Source: Serratia sarumanii (GTDB lineage Bacteria; Pseudomonadota; Gammaproteobacteria; Enterobacterales; Enterobacteriaceae). From it: DNA of 64,000 nucleotides. Below, piece by piece: positions 56,232 to 64,000 of this stretch (position 1 is its first letter; each line of letters begins with the position of its first letter). Below the pieces are notes generated by a model that did no database searches, had not been told where the DNA came from, and saw nothing but the letters and a program-made list of their open reading frames with translations. The stretch spans positions 620,001-684,000 of the forward strand of contig NZ_CP124750.1 in assembly GCF_029962605.1 (NCBI RefSeq), in the 5' to 3' direction. A program made the position numbers and the translations under genes.

Positions 56232-57398
56232 GTGACCAATATCATTCGTCAATTTTTACGTCAGGAAGCTGCGGGCGGCATCATTCTGATCGCGGCGGCA
56301 ATCGTCGCCCTGATCATGGCCAACACCCCGGCGCAGGGGATCTATCAGGCATTCCTTAACCTGCCGGTGATGGTGAAGATCGCTTCGCTGGAGATCGCCA
56401 AGCCGCTGCTGCTGTGGATCAACGATGGCCTGATGGCCATCTTCTTCCTGGTGGTGGGGCTGGAGGTCAAGCGCGAGTTGATGCAAGGCTCGCTGTCCGG
56501 GCGCGACAAGGCGGTGTTTCCGGCGATCGCCGCGCTGGGGGGCATGCTGGCGCCGGCGCTGATTTACCTGCTGTTCAACGGCGCGGATGAAGTCACCCGC
56601 CAGGGCTGGGCGATCCCGGCCGCGACCGATATCGCCTTCGCGCTGGGCGTAATGGCGCTGCTGGGCAACCGGGTGCCGACCAGCCTGAAAGTGTTCCTGC
56701 TGGCGTTGGCGATCATCGATGACCTGGGCGTGATTATCATCATCGCGCTGTTCTACACCCACGAAGTGTCGATGGTGGCGCTGGGCGTGGCGGCGGCGGC
56801 GACGGTGCTATTGGCGGTAATGAACTGGCGTGGCGTGGGTAAAACCTCGCTGTATATGATGGTCGGCCTGGTGTTGTGGGTAGCGATCCTCAAGTCCGGG
56901 GTGCATGCGACGCTGGCCGGGGTGATCGTCGGCTTTATGATCCCGCTGAACGTGAAGAAGGGGCCGTCGCCGTCGGAAACGCTGGAACATGAGCTGCACC
57001 CCTGGGTTGCGTTTATGATCCTGCCGCTGTTCGCTTTCGCCAACGCCGGGGTTTCTTTGCAGGGCGTATCGCTGGAAGGATTGACGTCGCTGCTGCCGGT
57101 TGGGATTGCGGCCGGCCTGTTTATCGGTAAGCCGCTGGGGATTTTCCTCTTCAGCCTGCTGGCGGTGAAAATGGGCATCGCCCGTTTGCCTGAAGGCATC
57201 GGCTTCAAACAGGTGTTTGCCGTTTCGGTGCTCTGCGGCATTGGTTTCACCATGTCGATTTTTATCGCCTCGCTGGCGTTCGGCGATGCGGATGCGGCGC
57301 TCAGCACCTATTCCCGCCTGGGGATCTTGTTGGGCTCCACCGCTGCGGCGGTGGTAGGGTATGGATTGCTGCGTCTGGCGTTGCCGCGCGTACGTTAA
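56232..57398 (+). CDS. nhaA: Na+/H+ antiporter NhaA
   Basis: A 388-residue inner-membrane antiporter exchanging one Na+ (or Li+) for two H+, active at alkaline pH. The catalytic pair Asp163-Asp164 is in [11 protein letters not shown], with [10 protein letters not shown] in helix 4 and [11 protein letters not shown] at the pH sensor end. A GTG start at 56232 follows GGAGAG and gives exactly the E. coli length; the 14 open codons upstream cover the leader hairpin. It is followed by its regulator nhaR. Confidence 0.97.
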   Translation: MTNIIRQFLRQEAAGGIILIAAAIVALIMANTPAQGIYQAFLNLPVMVKIASLEIAKPLLLWINDGLMAIFFLVVGLEVKRELMQGSLSGRDKAVFPAIAALGGMLAPALIYLLFNGADEVTRQGWAIPAATDIAFALGVMALLGNRVPTSLKVFLLALAIIDDLGVIIIIALFYTHEVSMVALGVAAAATVLLAVMNWRGVGKTSLYMMVGLVLWVAILKSGVHATLAGVIVGFMIPLNVKKGPSPSETLEHELHPWVAFMILPLFAFANAGVSLQGVSLEGLTSLLPVGIAAGLFIGKPLGIFLFSLLAVKMGIARLPEGIGFKQVFAVSVLCGIGFTMSIFIASLAFGDADAALSTYSRLGILLGSTAAAVVGYGLLRLALPRVR

Positions 57399-57405
57399 TC
57401 CTGAA

Positions 57406-57424
57406 TGTGCCCGGTAAGGGCACA
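57406..57424 (+). terminator. hairpin after nhaA
   Basis: TGTGCCC and GGGCACA pair around GGTAA, followed by TAATAAAA rather than a T run. It is a weak terminator at best. Confidence 0.4.
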
Positions 57425-57443
57425 TAATAAAATGGCTGGTCGG

Positions 57444-57471
57444 AGCTGCACGGTATAAAATATGTGCAGCT
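57444..57471. repeat. dyad flanking a -10-like element upstream of nhaR
   Basis: AGCTGCAC (57444-57451) and GTGCAGCT (57464-57471) are perfect inverted repeats separated by 12 bases that include TATAAA. It is a candidate operator for nhaR transcription. Confidence 0.45.
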
Positions 57472-57590
57472 TCGGCCGTTGTTCGTTGGGACTAATGGGG
57501 CTATACGTTGTCTGAAGCAGGGAAAGGAAGTTTGTCGCTCGTCACGGCACACCGTTTGCCGCTGCGAAACGTTGTTAAGGAGAGCCGCTC

Positions 57591-58490
57591 GTGAGGATGT
57601 CGCATATCAACTTTAATCACCTTTACTATTTCTGGCAGGTCTGCAAGGCCGGTTCCGTGGTCGGTGCCGCCGAAGCGTTGTTTCTGACGCCGCAGACCAT
57701 CACCGGCCAGATCAAAGCGCTGGAAGAGCGGTTGGACGGCAAGCTGTTCAAACGCCAGGGGCGCGGGTTGGTGCCTTCGGAGCTGGGGCAACTGGTGTTT
57801 CGTTATGCCGACAAGATGTTTATGCTCAGCCAGGAAATGCTGGATATCGTCAACTACCGCAAAGAGTCGAATCTGCTGTTCGACGTCGGCGTGGCCGATG
57901 CGCTGTCGAAGCGCCTGGTCAGCCAGGTATTGGAAACGGCGGTGGTGGTGGACAACGAACAGATCCACCTGCGTTGCTTTGAATCGACGCACGAGATGCT
58001 GCTGGAGCAGCTCAGCCAGCACAAGCTGGATATGATCCTGTCGGATTGTCCGGTGGACTCCAGCCAGCAGGAAGGGCTGTTCTCGCTGAAGCTGGGCGAG
58101 TGCGGCATCAGCTTCTTCTGCCGCCAGCCGGCGCCGGAGCTGCCGTTCCCGGCTTGTCTGGAGCAGCGCAAACTGCTGATCCCCGGCCGCCGCTCGATGC
58201 TGGGGCGCAAGCTGCTCAACTGGTTCAATACGCAGGGCATTCAGGTGGAGATCCTGGGCGAGTTCGACGATGCGGCGCTGATGAAGGCCTTCGGCATGTA
58301 TCACAATGCGATTTTCGTGGCGCCGACGTTGTATGCGCAGGATACCTACAACGATGACAACGTGGTGGAGATTGGGCGCATCGACAGCGTGCAGGAGGAG
58401 TATTACATCATCTTCGCCGAGCGCATGATCCAGCATCCGGCGGTGCAGCGCGTGTGCAACAAAGATTTTTCTGCGCTGTTTTCCTGCTAG
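57591..58490 (+). CDS. nhaR: LysR-type activator of nhaA
   Basis: A 299-residue LysR regulator that activates nhaA in response to Na+. The HTH (about 5-65) contains [28 protein letters not shown], and long stretches are shared with E. coli NhaR (301). GTG at 57591, eight bases after AAGGAG, aligns with the E. coli start (MSMSHIN against MRMSHIN) and is preferred to the ATG two codons later. Confidence 0.96.
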   Translation: MRMSHINFNHLYYFWQVCKAGSVVGAAEALFLTPQTITGQIKALEERLDGKLFKRQGRGLVPSELGQLVFRYADKMFMLSQEMLDIVNYRKESNLLFDVGVADALSKRLVSQVLETAVVVDNEQIHLRCFESTHEMLLEQLSQHKLDMILSDCPVDSSQQEGLFSLKLGECGISFFCRQPAPELPFPACLEQRKLLIPGRRSMLGRKLLNWFNTQGIQVEILGEFDDAALMKAFGMYHNAIFVAPTLYAQDTYNDDNVVEIGRIDSVQEEYYIIFAERMIQHPAVQRVCNKDFSALFSC

Positions 58491-58512
58491 CGGTTCACTG
58501 AACGCAGGACGT

Positions 58513-58540
58513 AAAAAAACCGGCCTGAGCCGGTTTTTTT
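58513..58540. terminator. bidirectional terminator of nhaR and rpsT
   Basis: AAACCGGC and GCCGGTTT pair around CTGA, with A run to the left and seven T to the right. Confidence 0.94.
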
Positions 58541-58561
58541 ATCAAGCAGATAACGAAATGC

Positions 58562-58825
58562 TTATTGCATTGCGTTGATGCGTGCAGTCAGGTTTGACTT
58601 ATGACGCGCTGCTTTGTTTTTGTGGATCAGGCCTTTAGCTGCCTGACGGTCCACCAGGGGCTGCATTACCAGGAATGCATTTTGTGCTGCTTCTTTGTCG
58701 CCAGCTGCGATAGCTGCGTCTACCTTCTTGATGAAGGTACGCACCATTGAGCGACGGCTTGCGTTATGCTTGCGGCGTTTCTCAGACTGTACGGCGCGTT
58801 TCTTAGCTGATTTGATATTAGCCAA
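58562..58825 (-). CDS. rpsT: 30S ribosomal protein S20
   Basis: An 87-residue basic ribosomal protein that binds 16S rRNA early in 30S assembly ([20 protein letters not shown]). It starts with TTG, as in E. coli, where UUG and translational autoregulation by S20 are known; GGGAG lies seven bases upstream. A strong promoter lies at 58874-58902. Confidence 0.98.
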   Translation of the reverse strand: MANIKSAKKRAVQSEKRRKHNASRRSMVRTFIKKVDAAIAAGDKEAAQNAFLVMQPLVDRQAAKGLIHKNKAARHKSNLTARINAMQ

Positions 58826-58873
58826 GGTCCAACTCCCAAATATATTCTATTGAGGACAATTCAAAGGCCGAGG

Positions 58874-58902
58874 AATATGCCCTTTTAGCCTTCGTTTGTC
58901 AA
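58874..58902 (-). promoter_or_regulatory. rpsT promoter P2
   Basis: On the minus strand TTGACA (58902-58897), a 17-base spacer and CATATT (58879-58874), followed by GC-rich CCTCGGCC. It matches E. coli rpsT P2 closely. Confidence 0.88.
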
Positions 58903-59157
58903 TGGATTTGTGCAAATAAGCGCCGTTTGTACAGGCGGCACTCGCTACGTTGTGATGGCGCAGGATTTTACCAGCTTCGCTCTTGGGAATACAGTGTTTC
59001 GCGAGAAAATTCGCCAATGTTTTGCCGCGGCGGGCGCAAGCCGTTGGCTGCGGTCGAGAATCGGCCCGGCGGCGCCGGATAAACTGCGGCGAAGCCGTTT
59101 CACGCGCAGATTATCTCCGGTATGGTGTGTCTATTACATAAAGGCACCAATCGCGGG

Positions 59158-59186
59158 TTAACCTTACCGGCTGTACAAGGTATAAT
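59158..59186 (+). promoter_or_regulatory. promoter of ribF-ileS-lspA-fkpB-ispH
   Basis: TTAACC and a perfect TATAAT with 17-base spacing, starting transcription about 25 bases before the ribF ATG. Confidence 0.7.
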
Positions 59187-59215
59187 CCGCCGATTTCCAC
59201 TGTTTTGAGCCAGCT

Positions 59216-60154
59216 ATGGAGCTAATTCGCGGCATTCACAATATCCGGGCGCGCCACCATGGTTGCGTGCTCACCATCGGCAACTTTGACGGCGTGCATC
59301 GCGGTCATCAGGCGTTGCTGGAGCAGTTGAAGCAACAAGGGCAACGCCTCGGGCTGCCGGTGATGGTCATGATCTTTGAGCCGCAGCCGCTGGAGATGTT
59401 CGCCGCAGACAAGGCGCCGGCCCGCTTGACGCGCCTGCGCGACAAGGCCAACTACCTGGCGCAGGCGGGCGTCGATTACCTGCTCTGCGTCAAGTTCGAT
59501 CCGCGTTTTGCCGCCAACACCGCGCAGGCGTTCGTCGCCGAGCTGCTGGTGGAAAAGCTGGGCGTCAAATTCCTGATGGTGGGGGATGATTTTCGCTTTG
59601 GCGCCGGGCGCCAGGGCGATTTTCCGCTATTGCAGCAGGCCGAAAAAGAGTACGGCTTCGAGGTGGTCAGCACCCCGACCTTCCGCGAAGGCGATCGGCG
59701 CATCAGCAGCACCGCGATCCGCACCGCGCTGAGCGAGGACGATCTGCCGCTGGCGGAGACCCTGCTGGGCCACCCGTACAGCATCTCCGGGCGCGTGGTG
59801 CATGGCGACGAGCTGGGCCGCACCATCGGCTTCCCGACCGCCAACCTGCCGCTCAAGCGCCTGGTGGCGCCGGTGAAAGGGGTGTATGCGGTGGAAGTGT
59901 ACGGCCTGGGGCCGCAGCCGCTGCCGGGCGTGGCCAATATCGGTACGCGCCCGACCGTCGCCGGCGTGCGCCAGCAGCTGGAAGTGCATCTGCTGGATGT
60001 CACAATGGATCTTTACGGGCGCCATATTGAGGTGGTGCTCCGCGCAAAATTGCGCAATGAACAGCGGTTTGCTTCGCTCGATGCCCTGAAGCAGCAAATC
60101 GCCAATGATGTGGTGACGGCCCGGAAGTTCTTCGGGCTACAGACACCGGTTTAA
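59216..60154 (+). CDS. ribF: bifunctional riboflavin kinase/FAD synthetase
   Basis: A 312-residue enzyme making FMN then FAD. The N-terminal FMN adenylyltransferase domain (about 15-185) has [11 protein letters not shown] and ISSTAIR; the C-terminal flavokinase domain (about 185-305) has [11 protein letters not shown]. It begins the conserved ribF-ileS-lspA-fkpB-ispH string. Length is near E. coli RibF (313). No strong Shine-Dalgarno is visible. Confidence 0.97.
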   Translation: MELIRGIHNIRARHHGCVLTIGNFDGVHRGHQALLEQLKQQGQRLGLPVMVMIFEPQPLEMFAADKAPARLTRLRDKANYLAQAGVDYLLCVKFDPRFAANTAQAFVAELLVEKLGVKFLMVGDDFRFGAGRQGDFPLLQQAEKEYGFEVVSTPTFREGDRRISSTAIRTALSEDDLPLAETLLGHPYSISGRVVHGDELGRTIGFPTANLPLKRLVAPVKGVYAVEVYGLGPQPLPGVANIGTRPTVAGVRQQLEVHLLDVTMDLYGRHIEVVLRAKLRNEQRFASLDALKQQIANDVVTARKFFGLQTPV

Positions 60155-60186
60155 TCTCTATAGCCGAAAACGGAACCGAGAATCTA

Positions 60187-63003
60187 ATGAGTGACTACAA
60201 GAATACCCTGAACTTGCCGGAAACAGGGTTCCCGATGCGCGGCGATCTCGCCAAGCGCGAACCTGGCATGCTGCAACGTTGGTATGAACAGGATCTGTAC
60301 GGGATTATTCGTACTGCCAAAAAGGGCAAAAAAACCTTCATTTTGCATGACGGCCCTCCGTATGCGAACGGCAGCATTCACATTGGTCACTCGGTTAACA
60401 AGATTCTCAAAGACATTATCATCAAGTCGAAAGGGATGGCCGGCTTCGACTCGCCTTATGTGCCGGGTTGGGACTGCCACGGCCTGCCGATCGAACTGAA
60501 GGTTGAACAGCTGTACGGCAAGCCGGGCGAGAAGCTGACGGCGGCCGAGTTCCGCCAGAAGTGCCGCGAGTACGCGGCCGAACAGGTTGAAGGCCAGAAA
60601 AAGGACTTCATCCGCCTGGGCGTGCTGGGCGACTGGGATCGTCCGTACCTGACCATGGACTTCAAAACCGAAGCCAACATCATCCGCGCGCTGGGCAAGA
60701 TCATCAGCAACGGCCACCTGCTGAAAGGCGCCAAGCCGGTTCACTGGTGCACCGACTGCGGATCGTCGCTGGCGGAAGCGGAAGTGGAGTATTACGACAA
60801 GACTTCGCCGTCGATCGACGTGACTTTCCATGCGGCCGACGCGGCTGCCGTGGCGGCCAAGTTCGGCGTGAGCAACTTCAGCGGCGCCATCTCCCTGGTT
60901 ATCTGGACCACCACCCCGTGGACACTGCCGGCCAACCGCGCGATCTCGCTGCACCCGGACTTCACCTATCAGCTGGTGCAGGTTGACGGCCAGTGCCTGA
61001 TCCTGGCGGCCGAATTGGTGGAAAGCGTGATGAAACGCGCCGGCATCACCGAATGGACGGTGCTGGGCAGCTGCAAAGGCGCCGATCTGGAGCTGCTGCG
61101 CTTCAAACACCCGTTTATGGGCTTCGACGTGCCGGCCATTATGGGCGAGCACGTGACGCTGGACGCCGGTACCGGTGCGGTGCATACCGCAGGTGGCCAC
61201 GGTCCGGATGACTTCGTCATCAGCCAAAAATACGGTCTGGAGATCGCCAACCCGGTAGGGCCGAACGGCTGCTACCTGACCGGTACCCATCCGCTGCTGG
61301 ACGGCAAGTTCGTCTTCAAGGCCAACGATCTGATCGTCGACCTGCTGCGTGAGAAAGGTGCGCTGCTGCACGTCGAGAAGTTCCTGCACAGCTACCCGTG
61401 CTGCTGGCGCCACAAGACGCCGATCATCTTCCGCGCCACGCCGCAATGGTTCATCAGCATGGATCAGAAAGGCCTGCGTCAGCAGTCGCTGGAAGAGATC
61501 AAAGGCGTGCAGTGGATCCCGGATTGGGGCCAGGCGCGCATCGAAATGATGGTGGCCAACCGCCCGGACTGGTGCATCTCGCGTCAGCGCACCTGGGGCG
61601 TGCCGATGTCGCTGTTCGTGCATAAAGAAACCGAGCAGCTGCACCCGCGCAGCGTTGAGCTGATGGAAGAAGTGGCCAAGCGCGTCGAGCAAGACGGCAT
61701 TCAGGCCTGGTGGGATCTGGACGCGGCCGACATCCTCGGCGCGGACGCCGCCGACTACGTGAAAGTGCCGGATACGCTGGACGTGTGGTTCGACTCCGGT
61801 TCCACCCACGCTTCGGTGGTCGACGTGCGTCCTGAGTTCCACGGCCACAGCGCCGACATGTATCTGGAAGGCTCCGACCAACACCGCGGCTGGTTCATGT
61901 CATCGCTGATGATCTCCACCGCGATGAAAGGCAAGGCGCCTTATAAAGAAGTGCTGACCCACGGCTTCACCGTTGACGGCCAGGGCCGCAAGATGTCCAA
62001 GTCGATCGGCAACACCGTCAGCCCGCAGGACGTGATGAACAAGCTGGGCGGCGACATTCTGCGTCTGTGGGTGGCGTCGACCGATTACACCGGCGAGATT
62101 GCGGTGTCCGACGAGATCCTCAAGCGTTCCGCCGACTCTTATCGCCGCATCCGCAACACCGCGCGCTTCCTGCTGGCCAACCTGAACGGGTTCGAGCCGA
62201 GCACCGATTGCGTGGCGCCGGAAGACATGGTGGTGCTGGATCGCTGGGCGGTCGGCCGTGCGCTGGCGGCGCAGCAGGATATCGAGCAGGCTTACGCCAA
62301 CTACGATTTCCATGAAGTGGTGCAGCGTCTGATGCAGTTCTGCTCGGTCGAGATGGGCTCCTTCTACCTGGATATCATCAAGGATCGTCAGTACACCGCG
62401 AAGAGCGACAGCGTCGCCCGCCGCAGCTGCCAGACCGCGCTGTATCACATCGTGGAAGCGCTGGTGCGCTGGATGGCGCCGATCATGTCGTTCACTGCGG
62501 ACGAGATCTGGGGCTTCATGCCGGGCAAGCGCGCGCAGTACGTGTTCACCGAAGAGTGGTACGACGGCCTGTTCGGGCTGGCGGAAGGCGAGCCGATGAA
62601 CGACGCTTTCTGGGCGGAGCTGCTGAAAGTGCGCGGCGAAGTGAACAAGGTGCTGGAGCAGGCGCGTGCCGACAAACGCCTCGGCGGTTCGCTGGAAGCG
62701 GCGGTAACGCTGTATGCCGACAGCGAGCTGGCGGCGCGCCTGAACAGCCTGCAGGATGAGCTGCGCTTCGTGCTGCTGACCTCTGCGGCAAGCGTGGCGC
62801 CATTGGCGGAGGCGCCGGCCGACGCGCAGGCTTCCGAGCTGCTGAAAGGGCTGAAGATCGCCTTCAGCACGGCACCGGGTGAGAAGTGCCCGCGCTGCTG
62901 GCATTACACCACCGATATCGGCCTGGTGGCGGAGCACGCAGACATCTGCGGCCGCTGTGTGAGCAACGTCGCCGGTGACGGCGAGAAGCGTAACTTTGCC
63001 TGA
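60187..63003 (+). CDS. ileS: isoleucyl-tRNA synthetase
   Basis: A 938-residue class I synthetase. It has HIGH (residues 65-68), an editing CP1 domain, KMSKS (in [10 protein letters not shown]), an anticodon-binding domain and a C-terminal zinc site (CPRCW...CGRC). Length equals E. coli IleS. It follows ribF after 32 bases with GAGAATCTA upstream. Bacterial (non-PseA/eukaryote-like) sequence type, so mupirocin-sensitive class by similarity. Confidence 0.98.
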   Translation: MSDYKNTLNLPETGFPMRGDLAKREPGMLQRWYEQDLYGIIRTAKKGKKTFILHDGPPYANGSIHIGHSVNKILKDIIIKSKGMAGFDSPYVPGWDCHGLPIELKVEQLYGKPGEKLTAAEFRQKCREYAAEQVEGQKKDFIRLGVLGDWDRPYLTMDFKTEANIIRALGKIISNGHLLKGAKPVHWCTDCGSSLAEAEVEYYDKTSPSIDVTFHAADAAAVAAKFGVSNFSGAISLVIWTTTPWTLPANRAISLHPDFTYQLVQVDGQCLILAAELVESVMKRAGITEWTVLGSCKGADLELLRFKHPFMGFDVPAIMGEHVTLDAGTGAVHTAGGHGPDDFVISQKYGLEIANPVGPNGCYLTGTHPLLDGKFVFKANDLIVDLLREKGALLHVEKFLHSYPCCWRHKTPIIFRATPQWFISMDQKGLRQQSLEEIKGVQWIPDWGQARIEMMVANRPDWCISRQRTWGVPMSLFVHKETEQLHPRSVELMEEVAKRVEQDGIQAWWDLDAADILGADAADYVKVPDTLDVWFDSGSTHASVVDVRPEFHGHSADMYLEGSDQHRGWFMSSLMISTAMKGKAPYKEVLTHGFTVDGQGRKMSKSIGNTVSPQDVMNKLGGDILRLWVASTDYTGEIAVSDEILKRSADSYRRIRNTARFLLANLNGFEPSTDCVAPEDMVVLDRWAVGRALAAQQDIEQAYANYDFHEVVQRLMQFCSVEMGSFYLDIIKDRQYTAKSDSVARRSCQTALYHIVEALVRWMAPIMSFTADEIWGFMPGKRAQYVFTEEWYDGLFGLAEGEPMNDAFWAELLKVRGEVNKVLEQARADKRLGGSLEAAVTLYADSELAARLNSLQDELRFVLLTSAASVAPLAEAPADAQASELLKGLKIAFSTAPGEKCPRCWHYTTDIGLVAEHADICGRCVSNVAGDGEKRNFA

Positions 63004-63016
63004 GAACTCGCGCCTG

Positions 63017-63526
63017 ATGAGTAAATCAATTTGTTCGACCGGCCTGCGTTGGCTGTGGGTTGTGGTGGCGGTGCTGGCGCTGGATTTCGGCAGCAAGCAG
63101 TGGATCCTCGCTAACTTTACGCTGGGGCAGTCCCAGCCGTTGATCCCGTCGTTCAACCTGTTTTACGCGCGCAACTACGGCGCCGCGTTCAGCTTCCTCG
63201 CCGATCACGGCGGCTGGCAGCGCTGGTTCTTCGCCGGCATCGCCATCGCCATCGTTGCGGTGCTGCTGGTGATGATGTACCGCAGTGCGGCGCAGCAGAA
63301 GCTGAACAACATCGCCTACGCCTTTATCATCGGCGGGGCGCTGGGCAATCTGTTCGACCGCCTGTGGCACGGTTTCGTGGTCGATTTCATCGACTTCTAC
63401 GTCGGTGACTGGCACTACCCGACCTTCAATCTGGCGGACAGCTTTATCTGCGTGGGCGCGGCGATGATCGTGCTGGAAGGTTTCCTGTCGCCGGCGAACA
63501 AAAGCGCAAAGAGTAAAGGTGAGTAA
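63017..63526 (+). CDS. lspA: lipoprotein signal peptidase (signal peptidase II)
   Basis: A 169-residue four-helix membrane aspartic protease that cleaves prolipoproteins at the lipidated Cys. Catalytic Asp residues are in [15 protein letters not shown] and FNLADSFI; the [11 protein letters not shown] segment is also conserved. ATG at 63017 lies 13 bases after ileS. It is followed by fkpB with one base between stop and start. Confidence 0.97.
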   Translation: MSKSICSTGLRWLWVVVAVLALDFGSKQWILANFTLGQSQPLIPSFNLFYARNYGAAFSFLADHGGWQRWFFAGIAIAIVAVLLVMMYRSAAQQKLNNIAYAFIIGGALGNLFDRLWHGFVVDFIDFYVGDWHYPTFNLADSFICVGAAMIVLEGFLSPANKSAKSKGE

Positions 63527-63527
63527 T

Positions 63528-63998
63528 ATGACGGCTCAGGTTATCAGTGACAGCGCGGTGCTGGTTCACTTTACGCTGAAACTGGAAGACGGTTCGACCG
63601 CCGAATCCACCCGCAGCAGCGGCAAGCCGGCGCTGTTCCGCCTCGGGGACGGCAGCCTGTCGGCACCGCTGGAAGCGCAGCTGCTTGGCCTGCGCGCGGG
63701 CGACAAATGCGCCTTTACCCTGCAGCCGGAAGCGGCGTTCGGCGCGGAGAACCCGGATCTGGTTCAGTTCTTCTCGCGCCGCGACTTCGCGGAAACCGGC
63801 GTGCCGGACGTGGGCACCATCATGCTGTTTACCGCCATCGACGGCAGTGAAATGCCGGGCGTGGTGCGCGCGGTGGCGGAAGATTCGATCACCGTCGATT
63901 TCAACCATCCGCTGGCGGGCCATCCGGTGACCTTCGATATCGAAGTGCTGGAGATCGATCCGCAGCAGGAGGAGATGCATGCAAATATTGCTGGCTAA
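63528..63998 (+). CDS. fkpB: FKBP-type peptidyl-prolyl isomerase SlpA
   Basis: A 156-residue SlyD-like prolyl isomerase. It has the FKBP core ([19 protein letters not shown], later [10 protein letters not shown]) with an inserted flap chaperone domain. ATG at 63528 is preferred over GTG at 63519: AAGGTGAG gives ideal spacing, and the nine residues before AVLVHF match the E. coli register. The last 20 bases overlap ispH. Confidence 0.95.
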   Translation: MTAQVISDSAVLVHFTLKLEDGSTAESTRSSGKPALFRLGDGSLSAPLEAQLLGLRAGDKCAFTLQPEAAFGAENPDLVQFFSRRDFAETGVPDVGTIMLFTAIDGSEMPGVVRAVAEDSITVDFNHPLAGHPVTFDIEVLEIDPQQEEMHANIAG

Positions 63999-64000
63999 CC
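63979..64000 (+). CDS. ispH: start of 4-hydroxy-3-methylbut-2-enyl diphosphate reductase, cut by window end
   Basis: Seven codons, MQILLAN, match the N-terminus of IspH, the last enzyme of the MEP isoprenoid pathway. AGGAGG lies six bases upstream, inside the fkpB 3' end. The overlap with fkpB implies coupled translation. The rest is beyond the window. Confidence 0.85.

Larger units (their letters stand above)
58826..59215. other. 390-base rpsT-ribF divergent region
   Basis: It contains rpsT P2 (58874-58902), a probable rpsT P1 -10 (TAAAAT on the minus strand, 58970-58965), and a ribF promoter (TTAACC 59158-59163, 17 bases, TATAAT 59181-59186). A 51-codon plus-strand frame at 58927-59082 resembles E. 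coli yaaY but starts with TTG and overlaps the rpsT promoters, so I do not call it a gene. Confidence 0.7.

Noticed and set aside
58910..59161. 83-codon plus-strand frame between rpsT and ribF
   Set aside because: It lies over the rpsT promoters, and the yaaY-like similarity is in a different frame.
60184..61884. Minus-strand open frame opposite ileS
   Set aside because: Shadow frame, low-complexity composition, overlaps a certain gene completely.

Overview
The window reads as chromosomal DNA of a high-GC member of the Enterobacterales, most like Serratia. Proteins are near-identical in length and motif content to Escherichia coli orthologues, codons are strongly G/C-biased in the third position, and gene order follows the E. 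coli map from the leuVPQ tRNA cluster through the thr operon to lspA-ispH, with several rearrangements. The genus is inferred from recall of protein sequences and gene order. No plasmid, prophage, transposase, integrase, CRISPR array or pseudogene was seen.

Region 1 (1-9.9 kb) has a tRNA-Leu(CAG) triplet on the minus strand, a divergent LysR regulator/aldo-keto reductase pair, then rsmC, holD-rimI and prfC (translation and replication). A small stress and envelope cluster follows: osmY, ytjA, a CsbD-like gene, yjjU and yjjV. Region 2 (9.9-17.5 kb) is nucleoside salvage: a NupC-type transporter behind a CRP/CytR-like promoter, then deoCABD with its own CRP sites and an ERIC repeat between deoB and deoD, then the HipA-like gene yjjJ. 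Region 3 (17.5-22 kb) is ytjB, divergent from serB-radA-nadR, with a NadR-type operator directly in front of nadR.

Region 4 (22-33 kb) differs most from E. coli. It holds a GT39-type membrane protein with a PhoP-like box, two MDR-type oxidoreductases, an SDR enzyme, LysR and AraC regulators, then ettA and a complete yfiR-yfiN-yfiB cyclic-di-GMP operon. Region 5 (33.6-41 kb) is slt, trpR, yjjX, gpmB, rob, creA (without creBCD), arcA and the tRNA methyltransferase-like yjtD. Region 6 (41-64 kb) is thrLABC, yaaA, an alanine/sodium symporter, talB, mog, an MFS transporter, satP, dnaKJ, nhaAR, rpsT, ribF, ileS, lspA, fkpB and the first codons of ispH.

Most of the window is core genome. The observations most worth following are regulatory: the deoP2-like nupC promoter, the NadR box before nadR, the PhoP-like box, the orphan terminator between prfC and osmY (possible small RNA), the ERIC element inside the deo operon, and conserved DNA upstream of arcA and rpsT that overlaps the annotated E. 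coli ORFs yjjY and yaaY. I found no convincing undescribed multi-gene system.
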